Shown here: positions 1-11,980 of the stretch, one piece after another | Layout: each line of letters opens with the position of its first letter | Numbering within the stretch: the first letter of the stretch is position 1 | Source: Mangifera indica | Lineage: Eukaryota > Streptophyta > Magnoliopsida > Sapindales > Anacardiaceae | Assembly: GCF_011075055.1 (NCBI RefSeq) | Contig: NC_058146.1 | Location: forward strand, 3,534,001 to 3,598,000 | Length of the DNA: 64,000 nt | Reading direction: 5' to 3' | Program-made: the position numbers and the translations under genes | Notes under the pieces: generated by a model | Told to the model about the DNA's origin: nothing | Seen by the model: the letters and a program-made list of their open reading frames with translations, nothing else | Databases searched by the model: none

Positions 1-560
1 AAATTGAAATGCTAAATCTTGAAGTGAACAACTTCACTACGTTGAAAATTTCAAAACAGACCAATAATACGTCTCTTTCACCCAGTTTAGGGCACCATAT
101 GCAACTAATCTAATCCACCCCATTTTTTTCCTTCAAATTATTTATTATAATATAAAAAGATCAATCTAGTAAGAATTAATCAATGATCATTTGACTCATT
201 TCATACCCAACAAAATATAAAATCTAACCTAATTTTTCGTATTAAAGTGAAACAAAATATGTACCTCCCAAAATATATTAGGTTTTCAACTAGTGTTTGA
301 AGACATCAAATTTATGGTGGAACATCATCCATGGAAAAGAAAGAAAATCTTAAATTATTTTTCATAGAAAAAACCTTTGCTTAATATTTAGAAGATAAAT
401 ATATTTTGGAATTTAATGTGGCATTTGACAGTTGGTTTGAATTAAATGCAAGCTAAAAAATGGTTAAAATAAATTACTTTACCTAAAATTAGATTAGCAG
501 CAGCCGCTAAGAAACCACATAACTCCTAATTAACCACAATCAATTAATTAGCTTAATTAC
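1..560 (-). other. PAL intron 1 (5' part)
   Basis: AT-rich sequence downstream of the PAL exon 1 donor on the minus strand, with no coding potential. The acceptor and exon 2 are not in the window, so the intron is longer than 560 bases. Confidence 0.8.
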
Positions 561-913
561 CTGATAAGCTCCTTCTGCAGGGCGCCACCTTCCTTCGTTC
601 GCCTATGCGACGTCGCACCGAAGCCAGTGGTCACTCCGTAGCTATCCGTCCCTTTGTTCATACTCTCCATCACCCAGTCGCTGCTAGCCTGGACGCCGGG
701 ACGCGCCGCCTCCGAGAGCTCCACCCGCACGCCGGAATCATGACTGGCAATCGCCGTCACTTGGCCTATCGTCAACGTCTCCCCCCCGAGGTTCACCACT
801 GGCTTCCTGAACTCCTCCAACATGCGCTTAACTTCATCCAGGTGACTCCCTTTCAAAGACTCCGCCGCGAAGTTCCAATTCAAAGGGTCGCTCGTGCACA
901 ACTGAAACTCCAT
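561..913 (-). CDS. PAL: Phenylalanine ammonia-lyase, exon 1 (partial gene)
   Basis: PAL deaminates L-phenylalanine to trans-cinnamate, the entry step of phenylpropanoid metabolism, as a soluble homotetramer. This exon encodes the N-terminal 117 residues plus two bases of the next codon. It contains the family blocks [35 protein letters not shown] and [16 protein letters not shown]; the last carries the conserved active-site lid tyrosine. It ends in GGALQKELI(R), the position of the single conserved plant PAL intron. The donor reads CAG|GTAAT on the minus strand, with its GT at 560-559. Positions 1-560 are intron, so exon 2 with the Ala-Ser-Gly (MIO) motif lies off the left edge. The ATG at 913-911 is the first in frame. 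The N-terminal extension is shorter than in many PALs. The exon is clearly richer in GC than its surroundings. Family assignment is certain; which paralogue cannot be told. Confidence 0.95.
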
Positions 914-1103
914 TGCTTGGTAGGAAAGAAAATGAGCGGGAAAATCTTGTTTTGAAAAGATTATGCTGTTAGTGCACGGGAGAGTATGAAAGTGTTGGTG
1001 TTTTTTTGGTAAACAACGAAAACAAAAACAATTTGTTGTGAAGGAAATTTTCAGGATTAAGTTATGAAAATTCCTGGGCTTAATTTGTTAACCGAAAATG
1101 AGG

Positions 1104-1267
1104 CCTTTAAATAGATAAAGGCGGGGATGCACATTGAGTGTTTGGTGGATTGGCCGACGGGTTAGTTGAAAGTTGCACGTGGCCGTCGGATTTTCATTAG
1201 GTCGGGACGGGGAAGATTTAGACACGTGGCGAGATAGTGATTAGGTGGCATGGACTTTGGGGTTGGT
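1104..1267 (-). promoter_or_regulatory. PAL promoter: TATA box, two G-boxes, AC element
   Basis: Read on the minus strand, a TATA-like CTATTTAAAG lies at about 1104-1113, some 190 bases upstream of the PAL ATG. Two CACGTG G-box cores lie further upstream at 1176-1181 and 1223-1228. The AC-II type element ACCAACC (GGTTGGT on the plus strand) is at 1261-1267. AC elements are known MYB sites that drive lignin and phenylpropanoid genes, and G-boxes bind bZIP/bHLH factors. The motif matches are exact; that they function here is inferred from position. Confidence 0.6.
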
Positions 1268-1739
1268 GGAAGGGCACGAAAGCAGAACGTCATCGTTTTC
1301 CCACTGGTGTAATGTCAAGATTCAAGTACTAAATAATCCACTTTGAAAAAACACATGGTGTAGATTTAAATTATTAAACATTTTTTTGTTTCCCTTTTTT
1401 TTCAGATAATTACAAAACTTATTTAATCTTAATGAAAAATAATCTTCAATCGCAAAACTTAACTTGTTCTAAGCAACAAATAATTAAGCCTTTAGATGTT
1501 CAAGACTTTTATATGCTTCCTTCCGGGTAATTAGGAGGTTATTATGGTAATTAAATAAAATTAGTGGGTGCTGCGCGTTAATAGATAAAATTATTGACAA
1601 TTTAACCAATTGGAAGGTCTGAAACAACTGTCTAAGCCTCTCTGATTCCGGCCACCAAACCACATTCATACATACCTCCCACTCCACCTTTTTTCTATTT
1701 TTTAATCTCACATTAATTTATCTAATTGCATTAAAATTA

Positions 1740-2045
1740 TTGTTTAACTCATTTGAGAAAAGTTGAGTTTAGTTCAATTTACCATTATAATCGAAAAAAA
1801 AAATTAAAATGACATCATTTTAAAACATATTAATTAAAATAATATTATCTTAATATATTCATATTAAATTTTTCTAAGTTCGTAAACTTAACAAATAGAA
1901 CACTCTTTTAATTAGAGTTCAAATTCAAATTCAAAAATATTTAATTTTTAAAATCGAGTTTATTTCAAACTTATTTTTAGAATCGAACTTATTCCAATTC
2001 TAATTTATGACCTATATTAAAATTCGACTTTCATCTAAATCACTG
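1740..2045. repeat. Decayed copy of the 'TTCGAGCTTGAG' dispersed repeat
   Basis: Diverged relative of the repeats near 5.3, 46.0, 48.1, 55.3 and 56.2 kb. Shared stretches include TAAGTTCGTAAACTTAAC followed by a segment of alternating 'aaattcaaattc' text and 'atcgaactta'. Boundaries are approximate. Confidence 0.45.
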
Positions 2046-2735
2046 GGTAATACTTATTGAACTGGTCGATAAATTGATCTAATGATGCTCGCAAGCACTT
2101 AAAAAATACAAAATTCAATCAAAATTTCTCCTTAAAAAATGGTAAAATTTTGTTTTAAATGTTGACGGGGGGATATGGATTTTTTTAAAAACAGTGATAT
2201 TGCATGCCCAACAAAAAAATCATTATGATTGATGTGTGACACAGGCATAATAATATGGCCAACAATACTTTTTCCCGCAACCATAACCAACGTCTATTAT
2301 CGGATAAAAATTTAAACACTCATTTTTTTATTAAAATTTATTATTGAAATCATAAATAAAAATATTATTTATCTAAAAATATTAATAAATTAAATTTTAT
2401 TATTTTTTATTTTAATTTAAAAATTAATAATTTTTTATTTAAAATATAAAAAATAATTATTTCCTTTTAAAGGTTTTTTTACATCATTAAAGATAAAAAA
2501 TTTCATTATTTTCGATTGTATTCTCTTCCCGTTCTGATATTTTTCGTAGCCATCTTTTTCATAGACAAATAGTAATCCACCCACCCAAAGTTATTTCGTA
2601 TTATAATAACAACTCTGCATCTTGTATATTCCAAATTTAATTTATTTGATTGCACTTACATCCAAAAGTTGATTTCGATAGCAAAATTTAGCATTTTGTA
2701 TGAAATGATGCAAACATTGAAGAAAAACATGATGG

Positions 2736-2736
<1 letters not shown>

Positions 2737-2775
<39 letters not shown>
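2737..2775. repeat. (TTA)n microsatellite
   Basis: About 13 perfect TTA/ATT units. Confidence 0.95.
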
Positions 2776-2777
<2 letters not shown>

Positions 2778-5334
2778 TATAAAAGTTTTCCCCTTTTGCA
2801 TGCGTCAACAACTTGCTCGATCAAGCTTCAATTTTTATTTTCCTAGTTAGTATGATTTTCCTGGAAAATCCATCTCCGTCTCTATCCACTCTGCCTACCA
2901 ACCCCATATCAATTTCTAATTGCTCTGTAGTTGGTAAGACATTTTCAGGATGATGCCTTGTGGTCTGGGCTCCACCCACCTCGCTGTTTTGCATTCTTTT
3001 TATTTTTAATTATTTATTTCAGATCTAGTAATTTGATTAGTTTTTTTTTTTTTTTTAAATTGACCTTGTTAATGTTATATATCTTCATCAATCGACATAC
3101 ATAATTTTAAATATTACATAAAATATGTTAGGGTAACAACAATTAAAATATGGAGAAATTCTAATGTAAAAATATATACGTAAATTTGTCATTAATTATC
3201 TTGACTAGAGAAAACTTTCATTTTTCTCGTAATATCGGATAAGAATTATCTTATCATTAATTATTTGTCAAAATAAAGTTTGAACTCATTTATAAATGTA
3301 TCTCGTATAAAATTCTTGTGGCAAGGAATTGTTGCATATCAATCCCTAACATCCTTTGCATGGGTACAATGAATCAATCACAAAAGTTTCTCAACGATTT
3401 AATTTGTTAAATAGTTTTTGTTTGATTAATAAAGATTAATCTGATAATATTATTATCGTGATTAATATAAATTTAAGAGTAGTACTAATTTACCCCCAAA
3501 AAAAATAATAATAATGGTAGTTATTGAATTAGAGTTAGTAAACATTCTCAAACCAATTGCAGTAAACATTTTTCTAAATAATAAAATTATGCATACATAT
3601 TTTTTAATATACAAATTGATATATATATTATGTATGTACTTATTTATATATTAAAAAATACTTCTAGATAACATTGTATTTTTTTTTAATCAACAATAAT
3701 ACAAATTAATTTGTTCTTATGTATATTCTTCAAACTGAAGCTTTCAACTCGATTTGTTGGAATTATTGACCAAGAATTTTAGCCATGGAAGTTGATTTTG
3801 TCAAGGGTTTGAAGCTACAATTTTATTTCATTATCCAAAACTATACAAAGACCACAATTTCTTTGTAAATTTATTGTAGGGTAGGTGAACCCAATTAGAA
3901 ATTCAAGAGATTTAGATAGAATTATGTTTATTTATTTGATTGATCCAAGTAAAAAAAATTTGCCAAATTCATTGAAATAAATAATAAAATTTAAAAATAA
4001 AGTTATGAAATAGTCATATCTATTAATTAACCCTTGTAATTGGCCCTCTTGCCCATTAAACATAATTAAAATTGCCATTTATCATTAATTTTTTTTAGTT
4101 AATTATTTTGTATTTCATCATTAATTCAAGTATTAATTTAAAATTTTCTCATTTCACATACTAAAAAATATATTAATAAGAGAAATTAGAAACATCAAAA
4201 GATAATATTATTAATTTCATCCTCATTCAAAGCTTCGCATTCATTTCAAAATAGATTATGATTATATTGAAAAGACATCATAAAATATATTATAAATTTA
4301 TATTGATTTATATCATACTTCTTCAAACATGTCGGGGGGAGAAGGGGTTGTCAGGAAAGAAGTTGCTAAGAGAAAAGGTTGTCAGAGGACAAAATGAAAA
4401 TCTAATAGAAAAAAATATATAATATTTTAATATTTAATCTTAAAAAAAATTATTAATTTTTTAAATTTAAAAAAAAATTGATAAAATTTTATTATTTTTA
4501 ATATATTATTAATTAAATAATAATTTTATCTTTAAAATTAATTAATTTTATTAATTTTAATCACTTATAAATGAGAGTTTGGATACCCATTTAAGAATTC
4601 GACAAACTTAAGTTAAAATAAGTGTCTGGACCTTATATTTAAATTGAATTTGTATAAGTGCTTTCACCAACCAAAGTGATAGAAACAGTCACAAAATAAA
4701 TTAATGATTGATTAAGCACTTCTAGGTAAACCTGCTTCTTCATTAAGTTAATAATAATCAAACAAACAAACCGGCCTTTATATCAATTACAATACAAGTA
4801 TCTTATTTGTGAAATTGTTTCACCTAATTTTAATGATGAGGACACCTAAATGCTTTCCATCACATTAAAGAAGATAATAAATACATCTGAATCTAGCTAA
4901 AGATTTTTGGCCTTGGAATTAACAATCATGTGTATAACGCCAAAATTAAAAAAATGTATTTAAACCAATCCTAAGGTGGGAAAATATAAAGCACTCTATA
5001 TAATAATTTCAAGGTTTGTTGAATTTTCAAACTGATATTTATGTTAAGATATATTAAAAATAAGAAAATAAATAATATTTTATTATTTTATTATATTACG
5101 GCCAGATTCTAGTAGGGAAAATATGAATTTCCAAGATCGTTAATTCAAAGAATTGAAGGTCAACAGACAACCACGCAGAAAAATATTAGACTGGTAAGTG
5201 GTAAAATACGAAGGTGGCTGAAATGGCTCCATGCACGAGGTGCCTATCAACTTTCTCTAAACCTAAACACATACCTAAAAAAATATAATATAATAGTTGG
5301 AATGCATGCATGGACTGGTAGAAACCCACCTTTT

Positions 5335-5640
5335 GTATTCAATTGGGTTTGAACTAAACTAAGTTTGGTTTAGTTTGAAAGAATCTAAGTTTGAATTTAT
5401 GTTTATTTGAATAAATTCAAACTTAAATTAATTTTATAAGTGTTTAAATTTGACTCATTTAATATAAATAAAAGTTTGAGTTCAAGTTCGTATCAAAAAA
5501 TTTTAGTTTTGTAAGTTTAACGAATCGAATACCTTTAATATTTGAAGTCAAACTCAAATTTGAAAATATTTAATTCTTAGATTCAAACTTAAACTTAAAT
5601 AAATTCAATTTAAATCTAACTCATATCTAAACAATTTATT
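5335..5640. repeat. Decayed copy of the 'TTCGAGCTTGAG' dispersed repeat
   Basis: Same family as the 1740 copy. It contains 'gagttcaagttcg', 'gtaagtttaacgaatcgaa' and repeated 'caaactcaaattt' text matching the 3' half of the 55.3 kb copy. The central paired palindromes are lost. Boundaries are approximate. Confidence 0.45.
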
Positions 5641-6359
5641 TCTTAGTATATCTTTTCGGCTACGAATAATCCATATGAGCCTTTGTCCTTTTTTTCAGCA
5701 TCTTCAAGGCTGGACGCTTGAAAATTCAATGGCTTCTAGTTAGAGAAGAAGAATATTGAAGTCTTTGAATCTTGTTAATTAAATACAAATGCTTTTAATA
5801 AAAGAGGCTTATATAATACCCAAACATGAATCTGTGCACAAACTCTTATAATAATTATGGAAATTTTACTGTTGAGTACCAAAAACATGACCCAAAAAGA
5901 GGCTGGTGGGTGCAATTGTCACACCCTCATTCACATCATTGTGATTTTGATTGATCATCTCTGCGGATCATTAAATTTATTAATATGGATAATGGACTTT
6001 CTCCATGGAAATCCCACTCAACATAGCCCTCTACCAACTTTTAGAGACACGGCATGGTAGCTATAAATTCAAACAGACATTATGGTTTTCAATCAATGTC
6101 ATTATCAACTTTAATGACAAAAAATGGATAACTTTTAATATAAAATACTGGGGAAATATTAGGTATGTGTTTATCTCGTATAGGCTAAAAATAAAAAAAT
6201 TTAATTAATTAAATAATATATAAACTTTTTAAATTATCGAGATATATTTTAGATTATAAAATTTTGATGTAAAAATTATGATAAATTATGTATTTAAAGT
6301 ATTAAAATGAATAATATTTTAACAATAAATCAGACTATACGATCAAAAATATTACAAAT

Positions 6360-6465
6360 AAAACTATATATATCTTATTTATATAAATAACACTCAATAG
6401 ATAATAACATGTTATAATAAACTGAAATGATAATATTTAATTAGATAATTTTAAAATAAAAAATA
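6360..6465. repeat. AT-rich foldback repeat, weak copy
   Basis: Contains 'gataatatttaattagataattttaaaataaaaaataaataat' type sequence, resembling the centre of the better copies at 18.6 and 59.3 kb. The outer arms are poorly kept. Confidence 0.35.
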
Positions 6466-7079
6466 AATAATCAATTAGGGGGCAACAAAGGAATAATCAA
6501 TGCGTAAAAAGTCAATAAAAAAATCAATAAATTTGCCACCCAAATTTTACTCTTTTGGAAAGAAAATGGACAACAAAACAGTCAACCGTTATTCCGAAAT
6601 TACAGCAGTGCCCCTATCCTCAAGCTTTTTTGTTTCGGCTTAGCCCCTATCCTTAAGCTGAGTTTGGTCAAAATTGCAATAAAATTAAAGACTAGTAAAT
6701 TGGATTTAGGTAGCCACACAGCCCAATTTTTTTTCATACTAATTGGGCTTTGGCCTGTAAAAATTTTCAAAAGCCTTGTCTTATGTTTTATGATATATGG
6801 TTTAAGATTTTATTAAATATATATTAAAAGTTTCTAGTTGAAAATTAAAATTATTTATTATAATTGAAAATTTTGGAGTCTAAAATTAGCCTAAGTACGT
6901 GGCTAGTTTTTTAATTTCGTGAAACACAAAAAGATTTGAAAAATCCGCCACCTTCCATTTATAGTAGTTGGAAAATGCAATTTTGATAATGAAATTAATT
7001 ATAAGTTAGATGATGTACATCAAGTTATTGAAGCCTCAACAACAAAGGCTTCTTTGATTTTCTCCTTTAATTTCTTAAA

Positions 7080-7560
7080 TTAGGCCGAAAAGACTTATTT
7101 CCACTTAAGGTCTTCCAAATTAATGTTTTCAAAGTATTAAAAACTCGGATTCTCATTTGTGATCTGTTAAAACTAATAAAATCAGTTAATTTTAGAGTTA
7201 AAATTGTTATTTCATCAGTAATATATTAAAAATAATAAAATGTTATTTATTTCCCTTTTTGTTTTAGAAAACTAACAATTTATTCCATGGTAAAATTTTA
7301 AAATGTTATTTTTTTCCCCTTATGGTTCTTTTCTTTTCTTCTCCTTTTCCAGCATCTTCTTTGATTGGCTTTTTTCTCTTGCCCTTTTTCGGCATTTATG
7401 AGCCCTCTTCTCTTTTTCAATGCCATCTCTAGGCAAAACAATCGTCTTCCTCTCACCTTCGGACGAAGACAATTCGTCTTCGTTTCTAAGTTGTAGTCTC
7501 AATAACAAAGACTCCTTTGATTTTCTTCCTTGATTTTTTTTTTAAAATATTATATATTCC
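7080..7560. repeat. Copy of the 'AAGACTTATTTCCAC' repeat
   Basis: Shares AAAGACTTATTTCCAC, 'ctcatttgtgat' and 'agtaatatattaaaaataataaaat' in the same order with 24.1-24.5 kb. The later poly-T and CTTCGTC-rich part resembles 50.7-51.1 kb. This is probably a degraded non-autonomous element; its ends are not defined. Confidence 0.4.
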
Positions 7561-9291
7561 ACATTAAACCTTATGGGTTGGATTGTTTATTATTTATATA
7601 TTTGTCATCTAAGTCTTTAGCAAATGATTATTTCAAACATGCCCATTTGATTATAAATTAATAAGACTTTTTTTAAGTATAAATCTTCAACCCAAATCTT
7701 CAAGTTTCAAAAATAAATATATTGGTTAGTGGATTTTGATATCAACTCATTTCAAACAAGAAATTTGGGTTTGTCACCTTCATCACACTGATTCATCCAT
7801 TGAAATTTCAAAAGAATTGCTTTATTTTTAAGCTAATGGTGTCAAGAATAAAAAATTATAAAATGAATATTGTTTTTGCTTGATTTGGCCAAATAACTAT
7901 TTTCCATGCCAACGTTTAATATAATTATAGATTTACGTTGTTTAAGTTTGAAAAAATCAATTTCTTATTTGTTTATTCAATTTTTTTAATAAAATTATTG
8001 ATAAGACAAAAAAGCCTTCAAGTTAAATAACATTTTGTTTTCCAAAGTTTATTAAATAATTTTTATATTTTAATTTATATTAATTTCCATTACAAATAAT
8101 AGAAAAACTATTAGTACAAATATAAAGAGGGGTGATAATGATATGTAATAGTATGTTTGTAGTGAATTTAGTTTTTAAAGACGTTAGGGGTGTTAATGAA
8201 TTTTTAAGAGGGTTTTGAAAACTCAAAACAAGTTTGAGGGTGTTTTAAAAGATTTAAAATTTTAATATGCCCTTAGCATTTTAAAAAATGAGTGTTATAC
8301 CCTCAGATAACTTAATAGAATACGACAAATTAATAATATAAATATCACATTACAAACTATTGAGATTATAAGTATATTTTCAAAATATATGATAGTGAAT
8401 GTGATCAATTCTAAAACAAGATAGGAAAAAATATTTATTTGTCTTTAGTAATTTTTACAAAAATGATATTTATACCCTTATAATATTGTTCATAGTTCAC
8501 TTTAACAAGGACATTATTGTAATATTCTCAACCTCAATGATAAAATATTAGTTAATGTCATAATATTTAGACCAAACGTCATAAATATCCTTTAATAGTT
8601 GAAATAAACCGTCAAGTTTAATATAGGGTGAAAAATTGGTTTTTCCAAATTAAAAGGTCACAAAATCATTTCATCAAATGTTGGGTGGGAATGGCATTTG
8701 GACTTTTGATTCCAATTTTTTTTTTAAAAAAGCACGTTCTCCAGCCGGTTCCGCAGCACAAAGTCCTGAAGGAATATAAAAATTGGAACATGGTTTGATG
8801 CCAAATCCTGAAGAAATAATCTTAGATATTCTCATCAAATTAATTAATTTTCTTAAAATAAAATACACATCAAGATTTTTGAAAATGTAGTTGGCTTCAA
8901 CATCAACCTTTCCCCAAAATTGTCGTTTTAGTCTCTATCGGGACCATTTGGCATTTTGGTCCTTGGGGTAGGTACTAGTTAAACAACAAACAGAGATGAA
9001 AATGCTACTAAAAACATTTATAAGACCACAGCTTATTTCTACAAACCTTAGGGTTGAAATTGTGCTCTTCTTTCTGCTTCTTTCAACTATGGACAAATAA
9101 ATTAATTCCCGTACAGGAAGAAGAATTTGGGAGACGACAAGAATCTTCTGCAAGAACTCCACATAAAAATTTAAAAAAATTCAGATTTTGAATTAATCAT
9201 CGATGTTAGGACCCTTTACGAAAGAAAGCTTTTGAAATATTTTACACCTAAGAAATAATTCTCTTCGGTCTTCCTCTTTCATTAAACATAA

Positions 9292-9351
9292 CATTTTGAC
9301 CCCCAACATAGTTTTCCAGTTCATTTTGACCCCCAACATAGTTTTCCATTC
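9292..9351. repeat. 30-bp tandem duplication
   Basis: Two adjacent near-identical units beginning CATTTTGACCCCCAACATAG (9292-9321 and 9322-9351). The near-perfect identity indicates a recent local duplication. Confidence 0.85.
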
Positions 9352-10329
9352 CAATTACAATGAAGGGTAATGTTTTTTTTTTATTAACAACCAGGACTTG
9401 TCTGTATTTATTAAATGAATAAACTTATGACATAATGATTAGACCTATAACCACTATATCAAATAAGTTAAAGTTTTATAAATATGATATTATAATATTT
9501 ATATATACAATTTAGACTATATAATTATATACACGGATAATATAGATGAACTATGGGACATAATGACTTGGACTATAAGCATTGCACCTCAAAATTTGAT
9601 TCTTAAGTTAATTAGTTTAAATTTTTTAGAATTTCATTTTGTTATAACATCTTACTATTGACTTCTAAGTTAATCGGTCAAAATTTTTTACAAAAAAAGA
9701 GATTCGTACTAATCAAATACTAATTTTTTATGAGAAATTTTTTTCAGTTAATCACTCGAACTAACCTTTCAAGTGCACATAGGTTTTATTGATACAATGA
9801 AATCAATTTTTGAATTCTTTGTCAAGATGCCTAACTTAGGTGACATCTGAGGAAGAATGAAATTCATTCATCTGGAGACGGCATCTGCACAAAATTAATG
9901 TCCACATTTATAGTTTCATAATAATATATATATATAAAAATATTCCTCGTAAATGTCCTGTTCCATTTAAAAATTAAAATTATAAAATTAGTTAGCCAAC
10001 TCAGTCTGCCAACTTGCTCCTGTCCAAACATCACCCTTTTCTTGTCTTCTTCTCGCACTCCAAAGCAATCCTGCACCACTTGCCTGACAAAGAACCCTTC
10101 AAAACACAAACCTCGTAAATGGACTTATCCGTGTCACTTCGTAATAAACTTAGAAGCTAAGCTAGATTTTCCTATGCGATTTTTTGGACATTTCTGGCCC
10201 CGGGTTTCCCTTGTTAATTAATTTACCAAATATATCTGCTTGAAAAATATTCACTTAGTTCGTATCGAAACGTCTATTCTAATTTCACCTGGTGGAATAT
10301 TATTCAAATATTCTTTCTAAGGATTATTT

Positions 10330-10510
10330 CAAAAAAATAATTTGTAATTAGATTGTATATACCTAATGATTTTATGTATATTTATTTTAAATATATAAAT
10401 AAGTATATATTTAATATGTATTATTAAATAATTTTAAATTAAGAATAAATTAATATCTAATCATATGATAATATATTATATATGTATATATTTATATACT
10501 CAAAAATAGG
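10330..10510. repeat. AT-rich foldback repeat, plus orientation
   Basis: Core 'taattttaaattaagaataaattaatatctaatcatatgataatatat' flanked by 'gtatatatttatat' arms, oriented like the 18.6 and 59.3 kb copies. It abuts the MITE that starts at about 10557. Confidence 0.6.
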
Positions 10511-10556
10511 TGATCCACATAATATTGCTCTTATGGCAAACATGTTTATGATACTC

Positions 10557-11045
10557 TTAGGGAGCATTTGGTTTGGGTAATATTTTATTATCAAAATAGA
10601 AAGATTACCTTGAAAATAAATTACTTAAAAAATTACTGGGTATAAATAATTACTATTTTTGATAAAATTTGATATGTATAAATAATTATTGTGTTTGGTT
10701 AAAGGTAATAAAAGATTACTAGTAAATTATTTTACTTAAATGCCCTTAAATTTAATTATTTTTAAATATTTTTCATATTATTTATCATATTAATTAAAAA
10801 TAAATTTATTTTTGTCTCAAAAAATTAATAAATACTAATATAATTATAATAAAATTAAGATTACTTTGGTAATCTTTAAATACCTAAGGTGAATGTGGTA
10901 ATCAGATTACCACCTATATTACCTGTCATGTCAGCATAAGTAATAGAAGATTACTGTAATATTTTATTACTGATAAACAGAACAAAAGAATAAAAGATAA
11001 ATTACCAAGGTAATATTTAAAACCCATAACCAAACGACCCTTTAG
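10557..11045. mobile_element. MITE, copy 1 of a (T)AGGG-N-GTTTGGTT family
   Basis: A block of about 490 bp. The left end reads AGGGAGCATTTGGTTTGGGT and the right end, reverse-complemented, reads AAAGGGTCGTTTGGTTATGG, giving imperfect terminal inverted repeats. GTAATATTTTATTAT-type text lies just inside the left end and GGTAATATT just inside the right. It has no coding capacity. A flanking TTAG on each side may be part of a short target duplication. Internal stretches match the copy at 35.8 kb. The type resembles hAT/PIF-like MITEs, but the superfamily is not settled. Confidence 0.7.
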
Positions 11046-11483
11046 AGAAATCCCACATTAATAAAGTACAAGAGAGAGGCTAGATCTGTCTGTGTATTTC
11101 ATATCAATTAGGGATAAGAGGATTTAACTGGTTAAATATTTTATGAATTCCTTAAGCTATTAAAACATCTTTGTAATTATAAAACCTAAAAACAAAATTG
11201 TGATAAACTGTTTATCCAAAGTAGATAATATTTTGATAGTGAATAAAACTATTAGACCAGAGTTATTACAATAGTATCAAAATGATTTAACGTGTCTTCT
11301 TGAATGATAGTGAAACAAATCTTAATGAAGACGTTGAGTCTTGTAAAAGAGTGTATGTGATACCCTTAAATTTTTTCTAAAAAATTATATCGATAAAATA
11401 AATGATCATATATAGATATATCTATTATATTATATTAAATTAATATATTTTAAAAAATATATCGTTTTGTATTTATATCATTG

Positions 11484-11486
<3 letters not shown>

Positions 11487-11544
<58 letters not shown>
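11487..11544. repeat. (AT)n microsatellite
   Basis: About 28 perfect AT units, roughly 440 bp upstream of the synaptotagmin start codon. Confidence 0.97.
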
Positions 11545-11546
<2 letters not shown>

Positions 11547-11980
11547 CATAAAATTATAAAAGATAATTTACAGCAAAGTTGTATAAAATCCATTAGCATC
11601 AGCATCTGGCAAAGGCGGCAAAGCGTTAGCATAAGCGCCGTTGCGAGAAAAGCCAAAGACAAAACTTTGAAATTACATGACAGCGTATTTTGAAGTTTGA
11701 ACTGTATGCTTTTATTTTTAAATCATTAATGGTACTTTCACACTTGGGACCAATTAAAAGAAGAAGCAACCTCTGGTTTGGCTGATACGGGTGGGAAGTT
11801 TTCATTAAGACACTTTTTGGTTACGTTTCTAAGGATTAAACAATTTTTTTCAGACTCCCTCCCTCGTCAGTCGTCACCCTTACAGTAATATTTTCCTTCA
11901 TTTTCTTTCGTTGCATTCCCATTAGATCTTCGTTTCATGCACCTTTTTTGAGTTTCTTCTCAAAAAAAGTGGAAGGGATA

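Larger units (their letters stand above)
1290..11700. other. Intergenic region without recognisable genes
   Basis: AT-rich DNA between the PAL promoter and the synaptotagmin gene. The few open frames (for example 1484-1711, 5857-6208, 7320-7508 and 9864-10109) lack homology signals, splice context or coding bias and are not called. The repeats found inside are listed separately. Confidence 0.7.

Noticed and set aside
605..955. 116-codon plus-strand open frame overlapping PAL exon 1
   Set aside because: Antisense shadow of the GC-rich PAL exon; no family resemblance.
5857..6208. Two overlapping 67-codon plus-strand frames
   Set aside because: Composition follows the AT-rich background, with no homology and no promoter or intron signals.
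9864..10109. 81-codon minus-strand frame with FGVREEDKKRVMFGQ
   Set aside because: No recognisable domain or splice context, and it runs into low-complexity text.
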